Assembly (NCBI GenBank): GCA_019703815.1
Contig: AP023052.1
Location: forward strand, 1,798,001-1,862,000
DNA: 64,000 nt
Direction of reading: 5' to 3'
Source: Thaumasiovibrio occultus
GTDB taxonomy: Bacteria; Pseudomonadota; Gammaproteobacteria; Enterobacterales; Vibrionaceae
This document shows positions 55,340 to 64,000 of the stretch, in pieces. Numbering within the stretch: the stretch's first letter is position 1; each line of letters opens with the position of its first letter. The translations under genes were made by a program, and so were the position numbers. The notes below the pieces were generated by a model, which saw nothing but the letters and a program-made list of their open reading frames with translations, had not been told where the DNA came from and made no database searches.

Positions 55340-55945
55340 ATGTATTCCCCTTACGCTGGTCGTTTTTTGCTCTCTCCTACTCGCAGCGATGATAACCACG
55401 ACTTTCACGATTTGTTGCCGGATACCCTCAAACAAGCCGCCGTCTTGATCGGCTTTGTCAATCGCAACGGTGAGGATCACATTGTGCTGATCCAACGTGC
55501 GTTTCACCTTAATCATCACCCCGGTCAAGTCGCATTTCCTGGCGGTCGTTTTGAGCCAGAAGTCGACCACGATCTGATCGATACCGCCATTCGTGAAACC
55601 TTCGAAGAGACAGGAATTGTCTGTGAACGTAGACAAGTATTAGGCAACCTTTCACCTATCAAAACCGTATCTGGCTACCAAGTGACGCCTTTTGTTGCCA
55701 ATTTCGACCCGAATTTTGCGGTAAAGATCGACGAAGGTGAAGTCCACCACTTGTTTGAAGCCCCTGCTAACTGGCTCCTTAACCCCAAAAATGTAAAAAC
55801 CTTTACTTATCTGCGTTTTGGCAAGCAACGTCGTGTTTTTGCCATTCCGTATGAAAACTACACCATCTGGGGTGCAACCGCCCAAATGTTAAAAAGTCTG
55901 TCAGAACAAGTGTGGCATAGTCACTTTTGTCCAAGAAGTCTCTGA
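55340..55945 (+). CDS. nudL: CoA pyrophosphohydrolase, Nudix family (NudL-like)
   Basis: Nudix hydrolase of 201 residues, related to E. coli NudL/YeaB, which cleaves coenzyme A to phosphopantetheine and 3',5'-ADP. The Nudix box is in HHPGQVAFPGGRFEPE near residue 57, continuing to AIRETFEETGI near 81, with the expected catalytic glutamates. The ATG at 55340 is preferred because GAGG lies eight bases upstream; a GTG at 55307 and an ATG at 55319 are alternatives. In E. coli the homologous gene also follows pabB. Confidence 0.9.
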   Translation: MYSPYAGRFLLSPTRSDDNHDFHDLLPDTLKQAAVLIGFVNRNGEDHIVLIQRAFHLNHHPGQVAFPGGRFEPEVDHDLIDTAIRETFEETGIVCERRQVLGNLSPIKTVSGYQVTPFVANFDPNFAVKIDEGEVHHLFEAPANWLLNPKNVKTFTYLRFGKQRRVFAIPYENYTIWGATAQMLKSLSEQVWHSHFCPRSL

Positions 55946-55965
55946 ACCCCTCCTGAACCAGCCCT

Positions 55966-55991
55966 AAAAAGGTGATCAATGTCACCTTTTT
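55966..55991. terminator. Terminator after nudL
   Basis: The stem AAAAAGGTGA/TCACCTTTTT has a 6-base loop and flanking A and T runs, 20 bp after the stop. Confidence 0.85.
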
Positions 55992-56110
55992 GTGTTTTTT
56001 ATTTCACTAATTTTCAATAATCGATCCAGATCAATGTTACGTGCCACAAAATAGCAATAATGCGCCCCGTTCTAAAAGTTTCCTTATCTTTTTTTGTGGA
56101 AATACAACCT

Positions 56111-57382
56111 ATGCAAACCACTACAAGTGCAGCAACTCCTACCGCAACTAAACGCGGCTGGTCGTCTCAAGATCTTTCTTGGGCTCTGTCTCTATTCGGC
56201 ACAGCCGTTGGCGCCGGTGTTCTTTTCCTACCTATCAAAGCAGGTGCTGGCGGTTTCTGGCCTTTGGTTATCCTTGCACTGATCGCAATGCCTATGGTGT
56301 GGTTCGCCCACCGCGGTCTAGCGCGTTTCGTACTTTCTTCTAAAAACCCAGATGCAGATATCACTGATACTGTTGAAGAGCACTTCGGTAAAACTGGCGC
56401 GAACATTATTACTTTTGCCTACTTTTTTGCCATTTACCCAATCGTGCTTATCTACGGTGTAAGTATCACCAACGAAGTAAACAACTTCATGGTGCACCAG
56501 CTAGGTATGGAAGCGCTGCCGCGCCCATTGCTGTCTGGTTTGCTAATCGCCGCAATGACCCTTGGTGTTGTCTTTGGTAAAGAGCTAATGCTTAAAGCAA
56601 CATCAGCGATGGTTTACCCACTGGTATTCATCCTGTTTGCGATGTCTATTTACCTAATTCCTGGTTGGAACACTTCAATGATCCAAGCAGAAGCAAACTG
56701 GTCTGAAATTCCTTCAGTGGTATGGCTTGCGATCCCTATCATCGTGTTCTCATTCAACCACAGCCCAATCATCAGCCAATTTGCCAAAGAGCAACGTCTT
56801 AAGCATGGCGATCACGCGGTGAAGAAAACTGACAGCATCACTTGTGGCGCTGCGGGTATGTTGATGGCGTTCGTGATGTTCTTCGTGTTCTCTGTGGTTC
56901 TGTCTCTGTCACCAGAGCACCTAGCGAGCGCGAAAGATCAAAACATCAGTGTGCTAGCGTACCTGGCAAACGTTCACAGCTCACCGTTCATCTCTTACTT
57001 GGGCCCAATCATTGCGTTTGCAGCGATTGCATCAAGCTACTTCGGTCACTTCATCGGTGCTCACGAAGGTCTAGTGGGTCTAGTGAAGTCTCGCTCTTCT
57101 GTTGAAGTGAAAACCATCGAGAAGTTCTCGCTAGCGTTCATCGTGATCACCACGTGGATTGCCGCTATCGTTAACCCAAGTATCCTTGGCATGATTGAAG
57201 AAATCGGCGCGCCAATGATTGCAGGTATCCTATTCCTTCTACCTGTGTTCGCGATGTACAAAGTACCAGCGATGGCGAAGCTACGTACCTCAGGTATGGC
57301 GAACGTGTTCACCGTGATCTGTGGTCTAGCAGCAATTTCTTCTGTACTTTACGGCATCTTCGGTAAATTGATTCAAGGTTAA
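56111..57382 (+). CDS. sdaC: Serine/proton symporter SdaC
   Basis: Inner-membrane amino acid permease of the HAAAP family (423 residues, 11 predicted helices). The family opening is LSWALSLFGTAVGAGVLFLP near residue 24, followed by FNHSPIISQFAKEQRLKHG near 215 and SYFGHFIGAHEGLVGL near 310. The ATG at 56111 gives the usual length; the in-frame extension to 56060 has no ribosome binding site. It lies directly upstream of an L-serine deaminase gene, so the pair imports and degrades serine, as sdaCB does in E. coli. Confidence 0.94.
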   Translation: MQTTTSAATPTATKRGWSSQDLSWALSLFGTAVGAGVLFLPIKAGAGGFWPLVILALIAMPMVWFAHRGLARFVLSSKNPDADITDTVEEHFGKTGANIITFAYFFAIYPIVLIYGVSITNEVNNFMVHQLGMEALPRPLLSGLLIAAMTLGVVFGKELMLKATSAMVYPLVFILFAMSIYLIPGWNTSMIQAEANWSEIPSVVWLAIPIIVFSFNHSPIISQFAKEQRLKHGDHAVKKTDSITCGAAGMLMAFVMFFVFSVVLSLSPEHLASAKDQNISVLAYLANVHSSPFISYLGPIIAFAAIASSYFGHFIGAHEGLVGLVKSRSSVEVKTIEKFSLAFIVITTWIAAIVNPSILGMIEEIGAPMIAGILFLLPVFAMYKVPAMAKLRTSGMANVFTVICGLAAISSVLYGIFGKLIQG

Positions 57383-57465
57383 TCAATTGTAAAGTGATAA
57401 ATTTGAGAAAAACTGTAAATACATATTTCTTTATCACTAAAGTACAGTAAAATTAAAGTAGTTAA

Positions 57466-57508
57466 GAGAGCAGGGATAGACTCACACAGTCACCTGCTCT
57501 TTCTATTT
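57466..57508 (+). terminator. Stem-loop terminator between sdaC and sdaA
   Basis: The stem AGAGCAGG/CCTGCTCT encloses an inner GACT-cacac-AGTC hairpin and is followed by TTCTATTTT. It lies 85 bp after the sdaC stop, so sdaA may have its own promoter or depend on read-through. Confidence 0.65.
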
Positions 57509-57598
57509 TCATTCTCACCACGGACGGGGGAGACACACTAAAACAAGTACCATGAGTAGCGGCTGCAAAGTGCGCTGCTTCAATCTGAGATTTGATAC

Positions 57599-58960
57599 AT
57601 GATCAGTGTTTTTGACATTTACAAAGTGGGTGTTGGTCCTTCCAGCTCGCACACTGTCGGTCCAATGAAAGCGGGTAAGCAATTCATTGATGATCTCCGT
57701 TCGTCCAACCAGCTGCACACCATCACCAAGTTTACTGTTGACGTATATGGCTCTCTGTCTTTGACAGGTAAAGGCCACCATACCGACATCGCCATTATTA
57801 TGGGTCTAGCTGACAACCTTCCTGACACCGTTAACATCGACAGCATTCCTGGCTACATCGCTAATGTCGAAGCTAACGAAACACTGGTGATCGGCGACAA
57901 CGAACACACGGTTGACTTCCCTCGTGAAGGCGGCATGAACTTCCACACCACTAACCTACCGCTGCACGAAAACGGTATGCAGATCCACGCTTGGGTTGGT
58001 GACGAGAAAGTTTACTCAAAAACCTACTACTCTATCGGCGGTGGCTTCATCGTGGATGAAGAGCACTTCGGTCAAGACGACGCGTCTGCGGTAAAAGTAC
58101 CTTACGAGTACACTTCTGCTGACGAGCTAGTGAACCACTGTAAAGAGAACGCGATCTCTATCAGCTCGCTTGTAATGGCGAACGAGCGCATGCTTCGCGA
58201 TCAAGACACCATCAAAGCACAATACGCGAAAATCTGGGAAACCATGAAAGAGTGTATGGAGCGCGGTATGAGCACCGAAGGCCTATTGCCTGGTCCTCTG
58301 CGTGTGCCTCGTCGTGCAGCAAGTCTACGTCAACAACTGGAAACCACAGAGCGTCTCACTTCAGACCCAATGACCGTGGTTGACTGGGTTAACATGTTCG
58401 CGTTCGCGGTTAACGAAGAAAACGCAGCCGGTGGCCGTGTAGTTACCGCACCAACCAACGGCGCATGTGGCATCATCCCAGCAGTTTTGGCGTACTACGA
58501 CAAGTTCATCCAACCGGTAACTGAAACCCAGTACACGCGTTACTTTGCCGCTTCTGGCGCAATCGGTGGTCTGTACAAGCGCAACGCATCTATCTCTGGT
58601 GCGGAAGTGGGCTGTCAGGGCGAAGTGGGTGTGGCATGTTCAATGGCGGCGGCAGGTCTTGCTGAGCTAATGGGCGGTAGCCCAGAGCAAGTGTGTATGG
58701 CGGCAGAAATCGCGATGGAACACAACCTTGGCCTAACCTGTGACCCAGTAGCGGGCCAAGTACAGGTGCCTTGTATCGAGCGTAACGGTATTGCTGCGGT
58801 TAAAGCGATTAACGCTAGCCGTATGGCACTACGTCGTTCATCTCAGCCGTGTGTATCGCTAGATAAGGTTATTGAAACCATGCTAGAAACCGGTAAAGAC
58901 ATGAACGCGAAATACCGCGAAACCTCTCAAGGTGGTCTAGCGATCAAGGTGATCTGCTAA
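57599..58960 (+). CDS. sdaA: L-serine ammonia-lyase (iron-sulfur)
   Basis: L-serine deaminase producing pyruvate and ammonia with a 4Fe-4S cluster (453 residues, single-chain type as in E. coli SdaA/SdaB). The start motif is [20 protein letters not shown], with the active-site SSSHT. The catalytic region has [20 protein letters not shown] near residue 281. The cluster cysteines lie in the conserved segments [14 protein letters not shown] (near 335) and [20 protein letters not shown] (near 380). It is functionally paired with the upstream serine importer gene and followed by a terminator. Confidence 0.95.
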   Translation: MISVFDIYKVGVGPSSSHTVGPMKAGKQFIDDLRSSNQLHTITKFTVDVYGSLSLTGKGHHTDIAIIMGLADNLPDTVNIDSIPGYIANVEANETLVIGDNEHTVDFPREGGMNFHTTNLPLHENGMQIHAWVGDEKVYSKTYYSIGGGFIVDEEHFGQDDASAVKVPYEYTSADELVNHCKENAISISSLVMANERMLRDQDTIKAQYAKIWETMKECMERGMSTEGLLPGPLRVPRRAASLRQQLETTERLTSDPMTVVDWVNMFAFAVNEENAAGGRVVTAPTNGACGIIPAVLAYYDKFIQPVTETQYTRYFAASGAIGGLYKRNASISGAEVGCQGEVGVACSMAAAGLAELMGGSPEQVCMAAEIAMEHNLGLTCDPVAGQVQVPCIERNGIAAVKAINASRMALRRSSQPCVSLDKVIETMLETGKDMNAKYRETSQGGLAIKVIC

Positions 58961-59040
58961 TCGATAATCTTAGATAGCGCCACTATCTAAGCCTTAATTC
59001 GGTAGCACTCGCTTTATCAAATCGCACGATTTCGATCTAA

Positions 59041-59070
59041 AAGCCCAGCGATCACCGCTGGGCTTTTTTC
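59041..59070. terminator. Terminator after sdaA
   Basis: The stem AAGCCCAGCG/CGCTGGGCTT, loop ATCAC, is followed by a T run. It lies between convergent genes and may serve both. Confidence 0.88.
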
Positions 59071-59106
59071 TATCTCGAATTTCCTCAAGACAAGCGCGTT
59101 TTCTGC

Positions 59107-60072
59107 TCAATCTTGTAAGCGCGTCGCAAACAGCAACTCGATATCTTCGCTTAAAAATTCCGCTTGCTGCAACGTGGTAAGCCAAGAGATTGGGATCCCC
59201 TTCTCTCCCCCAATACCAAAACACGCCCCCGCTATCGCCCCTATCATTATCGCGCGGCCACAGCTATCGCCCGAGGCCAAAATATTGTTCAGCACCACTT
59301 GGCGATACGAGGTTGCATTCGACAATAACCACGCCGACAACGGCAAGCTATCGGCTAAATGACAAGCTTGATTGACCACAGTTAACACATGCGAAAGGTG
59401 ATCGTCTTTCGGATCGAGGTTTCGCAGCGTGACGATACGCTCTTGAATCGGATCGGGCGATTTAAGCTGCAAGATATTGAGCACATTTTCAATCCGCTGT
59501 GTTGCGATTGCCTCTTTGAGCGCCGCCGCAAAAGCGTGTGCACTGGCCAGCGCCACATCGTTTTGATGGGTCATGCCAACAAACTGGTTAATACAATCGG
59601 TCAGTAATTCAGAGTCATCCAAGGTACACACCAGCGGCGCAACCGCACAGAGCGCGGTGTTTTGATCGTCATCGCTGCCAGAATCTTCCGGCCAAGAGTC
59701 AGGCTCCAACGCCATTAACTGTGTGAGTAGCGCGCGAGTGGGACTATCGATATAGCCGATAAACTCCCCGCCGGGGCCAAAGTGGGACACCGCCGCCATC
59801 TGCGCGTCGCGAACCGAGGCCAAGGGATCGGCAAAAGTGCGAATGTACAAGGCAAGCCATTCGCCATACGGGCTCAATTCGCCCGCCGCTTTCGCGCCGT
59901 GAGCAAAATAGCCCTCGACACCTTCATAGTGATCGGGATCTGGGGTGATAAAGGGAAAGCCGGGCTCATCCAGTAAGGCTTGAATGCGTGGCGGTGAATA
60001 AATCCAGTGGGTGCCCAACGCCGCAGCATCCGCGACCAAAGCACCGAATAGTGCAGCTGTTCGAATCGACAT
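59107..60072 (-). CDS. ADP-ribosylglycohydrolase-family protein with altered metal motif
   Basis: A 321-residue protein of the ADP-ribosylglycohydrolase (DraG/ARH) fold. The N terminus GALVADAAALGTHW and C-terminal SGDSCGRAIMIGAIAGACFG near residue 265 are recognisable. The family's usual GDTDT metal-binding segment has become GDSCG, and the first aspartate cluster is also atypical. It may therefore have lost or changed the hydrolase reaction that removes ADP-ribose from proteins. The ATG at 60072 has GAGGAAG just upstream; a longer frame to 60099 is less likely. It has no ADP-ribosyltransferase neighbour. Confidence 0.8.
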   Translation of the reverse strand: MSIRTAALFGALVADAAALGTHWIYSPPRIQALLDEPGFPFITPDPDHYEGVEGYFAHGAKAAGELSPYGEWLALYIRTFADPLASVRDAQMAAVSHFGPGGEFIGYIDSPTRALLTQLMALEPDSWPEDSGSDDDQNTALCAVAPLVCTLDDSELLTDCINQFVGMTHQNDVALASAHAFAAALKEAIATQRIENVLNILQLKSPDPIQERIVTLRNLDPKDDHLSHVLTVVNQACHLADSLPLSAWLLSNATSYRQVVLNNILASGDSCGRAIMIGAIAGACFGIGGEKGIPISWLTTLQQAEFLSEDIELLFATRLQD

Positions 60073-60224
60073 AGCTTCCTCTCTGTCTATGCGTTGCATG
60101 AGCGCAGCGCAGATGAACTAAACCTTCAAAAGCATAGCGCGTTTATCCCAAACTGGCAGCGGGCGAAACCGAGAACAAAGATCGACAAAACCGTGTACTC
60201 GCCTCAGTGATCGCCAGAAACGAG

Positions 60225-60247
60225 AAAGCCCACACGCGGTGGGCTTT
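60225..60247 (-). terminator. Hairpin after the coiled-coil lipoprotein gene
   Basis: The perfect 9-bp stem AAAGCCCAC/GTGGGCTTT with a 5-base loop lies about 20 bp past the leftward stop. The T run is short, so efficiency is uncertain. Confidence 0.6.
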
Positions 60248-60268
60248 AGGTAACTGAAATGCGGCACT

Positions 60269-61249
60269 TTATTCGGTGTGCGTCGCGATATGGGCTTCCA
60301 CATCGGCTAACACCGCATCCAACTGCGCATCTAACGGTAAGTCACGGTAATCTTTATCGCTTAGCGCTTCGGAAATGCGCAATAAACGCGCTTCACGATC
60401 AAGCAGATAGCTTTCATAGTTAGCTTTTTCTAGCTCACGCAACACGTTAACTTCGGCCAACAGTTGGCGCGCATGATTCAACTCGAAAGTGATACGGCTG
60501 ACCATGCGATCAATCGCGGTAAAATCACGCGGGGTTGCGGTGATCAGATCTTTCGCCGCTTTAATCTCCGCTTCCACTCGCGCTTGGCTTACTGGGATCA
60601 AGCTGCGCGAATGCAGATTGAGCAGCTCACGAGAGCGGTTTTCTAGTGGCGTCACGTAAATACGTTTGATGGTTTTCACTTCTAAGCTCTGCGCGCGCAA
60701 CAAAAATTCATCCGCCAGCTCAGAGGCTTCATTACGTCCTTGCTCATCAAGCGCGGCGAGAAGCTCAAAATAACGACGCTCTAAGCGGTCAAACTCACTG
60801 CGAAAATAGTGACGTGCATTAAGATCGCGCAGATACGCCAAGTGATCCATCGGCTCGGCCAACACATCCATCGCTCTATCGCGCGCTTCTTCCATCTCTT
60901 CGTAGTGATGTTCAATCTGCTCGATGTCGCTTAAGAAACGATCGTAATAGCTCGTTGAGCCAAATAGCGGCGATGCAACCAAACGCGCCGGTGCATTGTC
61001 GAACTCTTCATAATTGCTTTGCGCGCTCTGCCACAGTTGGCGAACTACGACGGCGTTTTCTGGCGAATATTCTTGCAGTAAATCGAGGCTTTTCAGCGTG
61101 CCGTGCCAATGCTGGTACAGCGTGGCGGCGTTCGCCATCATCTCTGATTGTTGTTGTTGCAGTTCACTGTCTACTTCTGGGGTCGATTGACAGGCCATCA
61201 GCCCGCCCAAACAGACCACTAACACAGTGCGCTGAATAAAATTCTTCAT
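60269..61249 (-). CDS. Helical lipoprotein, function unknown
   Basis: A 326-residue predicted lipoprotein (lipobox LMAC, Cys near residue 20, from the ATG at 61249). After the anchor the protein is highly charged and almost entirely helical, with a Gln-rich stretch (ELQQQQSEMM) and long runs of heptad-like Leu/Ala/Glu, suggesting coiled coils in the periplasm. I do not recognise a catalytic domain. A role in envelope organisation is conceivable but not shown. The gene is single, between an ADP-ribosylglycohydrolase-like gene and a nitroreductase gene. Confidence 0.75.
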   Translation of the reverse strand: MKNFIQRTVLVVCLGGLMACQSTPEVDSELQQQQSEMMANAATLYQHWHGTLKSLDLLQEYSPENAVVVRQLWQSAQSNYEEFDNAPARLVASPLFGSTSYYDRFLSDIEQIEHHYEEMEEARDRAMDVLAEPMDHLAYLRDLNARHYFRSEFDRLERRYFELLAALDEQGRNEASELADEFLLRAQSLEVKTIKRIYVTPLENRSRELLNLHSRSLIPVSQARVEAEIKAAKDLITATPRDFTAIDRMVSRITFELNHARQLLAEVNVLRELEKANYESYLLDREARLLRISEALSDKDYRDLPLDAQLDAVLADVEAHIATHTE

Positions 61250-61332
61250 TCCTAATTCCAATTTACGATGTGCAATGAGCACTTCAACAGCCCGCGTTGT
61301 TGGCTTAGTTGATGCCGCATTCTGGCGCTCAA

Positions 61333-62055
61333 CTAACGCTGACTAAAGCCCTTTTTATTGAGAAAATCTTGCATAAACGGGCGAGATTCTTTGGTTAACT
61401 TTTCTTTGATTTGCGCCGACCAAGTGGCGCTCATCTTGCCTTTGGTGCGCTGTGCGTAATACGCCGACACCTGCTGATCGTAATCGGCCAGTACCGCCCT
61501 ATCGAGGGGTTGATAGCTGTCGGTGTGCACCATCAAAGACAAAGGTAATCTTGGTTTCACTTCAGGCGACTGCGCCGGATAGCCAAGACACAAGCCAAAC
61601 AACGGCAGCACATGTTGCGGCAGTGCCAGCAAGTCGCTCACTGGTTGTGGGTTATTGCGCAGTCCACCAATATAGACTCCGCCTAACCCCATTGATTCCG
61701 CCGCCACCAAACAATTTTGCGCCACCAGCGCGGTATCAACCGCACCAATCAGGGTTTGCTCTGCAAAGCCGAGCTGGGCGTCATCGACTATCTGATCGTG
61801 GCGATGAAAATCGGCGCAAAAAACTAAAAACTCCGCACACGTCGCCACGTAGGGTTGATCCCCCGCCAAATGCGCTAACGTGGCGCGTTTTTCAGAGCAG
61901 GTGATCCGAATAACGCTAACACATTGAATAAAGCTCGAACTGGACGCCGCGCGGCCGCACTGCAAAATCGTGTTGAGATCATCACTGCTGATAGACTGCG
62001 TAGAAAAACGTCGAATGGAGCGATGCGATAACAAGGTGTCGATTGTCGAAGTCAT
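61333..62055 (-). CDS. nfsA: Flavin-dependent nitroreductase, NfsA/Frp type
   Basis: FMN oxidoreductase of 240 residues that reduces nitroaromatics and quinones with NADPH. The family opening is LLSHRSIRRFSTQSIS near residue 8, with FMN-phosphate contacts in HRSIRRF. The central segment MGLGGVYIGGLRNNPQPVSD near 124 and the C-terminal arginine/lysine motif in YYAQRTKGKMSATW near 198 are typical of NfsA and the Vibrio FRP enzyme. The length matches. A terminator lies about 65 bp upstream of its start, so it has its own promoter. Confidence 0.92.
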   Translation of the reverse strand: MTSTIDTLLSHRSIRRFSTQSISSDDLNTILQCGRAASSSSFIQCVSVIRITCSEKRATLAHLAGDQPYVATCAEFLVFCADFHRHDQIVDDAQLGFAEQTLIGAVDTALVAQNCLVAAESMGLGGVYIGGLRNNPQPVSDLLALPQHVLPLFGLCLGYPAQSPEVKPRLPLSLMVHTDSYQPLDRAVLADYDQQVSAYYAQRTKGKMSATWSAQIKEKLTKESRPFMQDFLNKKGFSQR

Positions 62056-62120
62056 GTCTCTTCCTGAGCCAAATTAAGTGCACTCTATTGAGTGTATCTC
62101 GCTGCCATCAAATGCCGATA

Positions 62121-62148
62121 AAAAAGCCACTGCACTGAGTGGCTTTTT
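62121..62148. terminator. Terminator of the alcohol dehydrogenase gene
   Basis: The stem AAAAAGCCACT/AGTGGCTTTTT with a 6-base loop lies about 90 bp beyond the leftward stop at 62239. Confidence 0.85.
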
Positions 62149-62238
62149 GAAGCTGAATCATAACACGGCGCGTGATCACCTTCACCCTTTCACATCAACA
62201 AGTGGTTAAAAAAAGCCCAAAAATCAAACGCATGTCTC

Positions 62239-63408
62239 TTAGGCTTCTTCTGTTGTGCTACTTGCGCATACCTCTTGCAAAATATGCACTAGGCGATCTT
62301 TGGTCAGCGGCAATGGGTTACCTTTAATCGCCGTCGAGCGAAGGGCATCGTCGGCAATATCTTCGAACAGACTGGCGCACAAACCGTACATTTGTAGCGG
62401 TGGGATCTTCAAACGTGTTAGCGCTTGTTGGGTCCAGCGGATCGCATCTTCGGCTTTGGCGTGTTCATCCCCCGTTAGCAATACCGCCAAACGGCGATAA
62501 CGCTGTAACACATCATTGCGCCCGCTGTGTTTGGCAACATCAATATTTTCCGCCATCACAAACGGTGCTAGACGCGCGGTGATCGCCCCATGTGGCGCTT
62601 CCAATCGGCCACCGAGCGACGCCGCCAACCCGTGTGCCGCCCCCAAGCTGGCATTGCTTCGCGCCATGCCACCAAGCATTGAGGCAAATGACATATCAGC
62701 ACGGGCGCGGAAATCATCTTGCTCACAGGCCAAAAACAGCGCCTCGGATAACTTACGCAAGCCTTCTTCACACACCATATCAGACAGCGGATTAGGCGCA
62801 TTGCAAACGTACGCTTCCATTAAATGGGTGTAAGCATCCATTCCAGATCGCGCCGACAGCGCTGCTTCCATGCCATAAGTTAAGGTGGGATCGATAATGG
62901 CTAAATCAGGCAGCAAGACGTGATTGCGAATATTCACTTTGATGTTCTCTTGCGCGGACTTCAGCACGGCGTTTCGGGTCACTTCTGAGCCTGTGCCCGC
63001 ATTGGTAGGAATGGCAATACAAGGTAAAGGGGCGCGTTGAAACGGTAAGTTACGACCAATCACTTCAAGGTAGTCGTAGACGCTACCTTGGTTGGGGATC
63101 AGCGCCGACAACGCTTTACCGACATCAATCACACTGCCGCCCCCGATCGCCACCACCATGTCAGGGGCGAATTTTCGCCCCATCGCGGCCATTTCTTCCA
63201 CCATGGTGATCACTGGCTCGCCCCACACTGACACCTGCTGGTAGCGCATGTTTTGTTGCATCAAATAATTGATCACCGGCTCAGCTCGCTCGGCGTTGCG
63301 CCCTGTTACTAACAGTACGCTATAGCCATATTTTGACAGCAGAGATAAGGATTGATTTAACGCGCCTTCCCCAAAAATTACCTGATTGGCGGTCATGAAT
63401 TGGAACAT
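62239..63408 (-). CDS. Iron-containing alcohol dehydrogenase
   Basis: Group III alcohol dehydrogenase of 389 residues. The NAD-binding part has VVAIGGGSVIDVGKAL near residue 90 and IPTNAGTGSEVTRNAV near 134. The metal-binding part has the ligand Asp-x3-His in SGMDAYTHLMEAYV near 190 and the second histidine pair in GAAHGLAASLGGRLEAPHG near 255. The substrate alcohol or aldehyde is not predictable from this. The ATG at 63408 is preferred, with GAGGGGG six bases upstream. Confidence 0.92.
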   Translation of the reverse strand: MFQFMTANQVIFGEGALNQSLSLLSKYGYSVLLVTGRNAERAEPVINYLMQQNMRYQQVSVWGEPVITMVEEMAAMGRKFAPDMVVAIGGGSVIDVGKALSALIPNQGSVYDYLEVIGRNLPFQRAPLPCIAIPTNAGTGSEVTRNAVLKSAQENIKVNIRNHVLLPDLAIIDPTLTYGMEAALSARSGMDAYTHLMEAYVCNAPNPLSDMVCEEGLRKLSEALFLACEQDDFRARADMSFASMLGGMARSNASLGAAHGLAASLGGRLEAPHGAITARLAPFVMAENIDVAKHSGRNDVLQRYRRLAVLLTGDEHAKAEDAIRWTQQALTRLKIPPLQMYGLCASLFEDIADDALRSTAIKGNPLPLTKDRLVHILQEVCASSTTEEA

Positions 63409-63760
63409 ATTGCACCCCCTCAAAAACTGATCGCGCCGGTTGTGGCATTGTCACGCATGGCACATCTCAATCCAGATTGGCGGAGTCTACTTGATGATGT
63501 TTTGACCTATCGCAATACCTGCTGGATAAGTATTGACCGTGTCATCACCGGAAGTAACAAATATGAGCCGCTTCACTTTTTCGAGACAGTCATTGGAAGC
63601 TGGGGCTGACAGTTGGGACGAGGAGCAAACCGTAACTAAAGAAATGTTATGAGACTGGGCATTTACACGCAGCAACGACGGCACAAACCTGATAACACTG
63701 CGTTAGGAGTCGCACTCAGGTTCGAGCATCATCTTGCGATTAACAAGCCTGTGTCACAAT
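63409..63760. other. Gene-free region upstream of the alcohol dehydrogenase
   Basis: About 350 bp holds the alcohol dehydrogenase promoter and the 3' end of the next leftward gene. Open frames here (63400-63684) overlap each other on both strands and have no ribosome binding site or recognisable product. Confidence 0.45.
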
Positions 63761-64000
63761 TTACGCGTCATAAGGCTCAATCGTCTTCAACCAATCGTCA
63801 AAAGACAGTAATTCAGGGTTCGCTTCTCTTAGTGATGCAATATCGGCACGCCACCCGTCTTCTGCATAGAAGAGAAACATTTGCTTCATAATCTTTGGCA
63901 AAATAAACTTTGTGAACTTCGGAAAATTAACGGGTGATATATTGACGTCCATCTCGCTATTAATTTTTTCAAACATCTCGTTTAGCGATAATTCATCCCC
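63761..64000 (-). CDS. Partial gene, C-terminal part, function unknown
   Basis: The leftward frame ends at 63761 and stays open to the window edge, so only the last 80 or so residues are visible. A Met at 63976 is probably internal because the frame continues upstream (GDELSLNE precedes it). The visible part has a helical and aromatic segment (FPKFTKFILPKIMKQMFLFY) and an acidic, tryptophan-containing tail (SFDDWLKTIEPYDA). I do not recognise the family. The DNA is AT-richer than the neighbouring alcohol dehydrogenase gene. Confidence 0.55.
   Translation of the reverse strand, partial: GDELSLNEMFEKINSEMDVNISPVNFPKFTKFILPKIMKQMFLFYAEDGWRADIASLREANPELLSFDDWLKTIEPYDA

Noticed and set aside
55202-55636. 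144-codon leftward frame with a Lys-Gln repeat tail
   Set aside because: It is antisense to nudL, and the Lys-Gln repeat is just the TTTTGC array read backwards.

Overview
The window looks like core chromosome of a Vibrionaceae gammaproteobacterium, with roughly 50% GC by eye. This rests on the gene content: a yejABEF-type peptide importer, the ndh-ycfP-thiK-ycfL-hinT neighbourhood known from enteric bacteria and vibrios, a class I fumarase/pabB/nudL/sdaC/sdaA run, a punR/punC pair, emrD, pyrC with a PurR-like operator, and a pstSCAB phosphate operon. A Vibrio fluvialis/furnissii-like organism is my guess, not a result. No tRNA, rRNA, insertion sequence, integrase or CRISPR array was seen.

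Layout. 0-6.4 kb: a secreted small protein, then yejA-yejB-yejE-yejF (+). 6.5-8.7 kb: tag, queE and queD (-), with a structured untranslated stretch in front of queD, then a 68-residue orphan. 9.1-13.7 kb: a three-gene c-di-GMP cassette (-) of TonB-dependent receptor, YfiR-like periplasmic protein and membrane GGDEF-EAL protein. 14.3-17.8 kb: pstS-pstC-pstA-pstB (+), with stem-loops between cistrons.

18.1-27.2 kb: the most unusual segment, a ten-gene operon (-). It starts with an acyl carrier protein and continues with a ketosynthase, a ketosynthase-like protein lacking all three catalytic residues, a second intact ketosynthase, three double-hotdog dehydratase-like proteins, an alpha/beta hydrolase, a degenerate short-chain-dehydrogenase-like protein and an intact ketoreductase. 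It is framed by an AT-rich 690-bp upstream region and a hairpin terminator. It reads as a stand-alone type II fatty-acid/polyketide synthase that would build an unsaturated acyl chain. In the window it lacks the ligase, glycosyltransferase, exporter and phosphopantetheinyl transferase genes usual for aryl-polyene loci.

27.9-32.2 kb: ndh, ycfP, thiK, ycfL and hinT (-). 32.9-34.9 kb: a methyl-accepting chemotaxis protein (+). 35.0-36.5 kb: four small unrecognised genes (-). 36.7-42.9 kb: an RluA-family pseudouridine synthase, emrD, pyrC and a phospholipase-D-family lipoprotein (+). 43.0-48.3 kb: an RND efflux operon with two adaptor lipoproteins and one pump (-). 48.5-51.9 kb: punR/punC and two small membrane proteins. 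52.1-59.1 kb: class I fumarase (-), then pabB, nudL, sdaC and sdaA (+). 59.1-63.4 kb: an ADP-ribosylglycohydrolase-like protein, a coiled-coil lipoprotein, an NfsA-like nitroreductase and an iron-type alcohol dehydrogenase (-). The window ends inside an unrecognised gene (-).

All assignments come from reading motifs, lengths and gene order; no database search was run.
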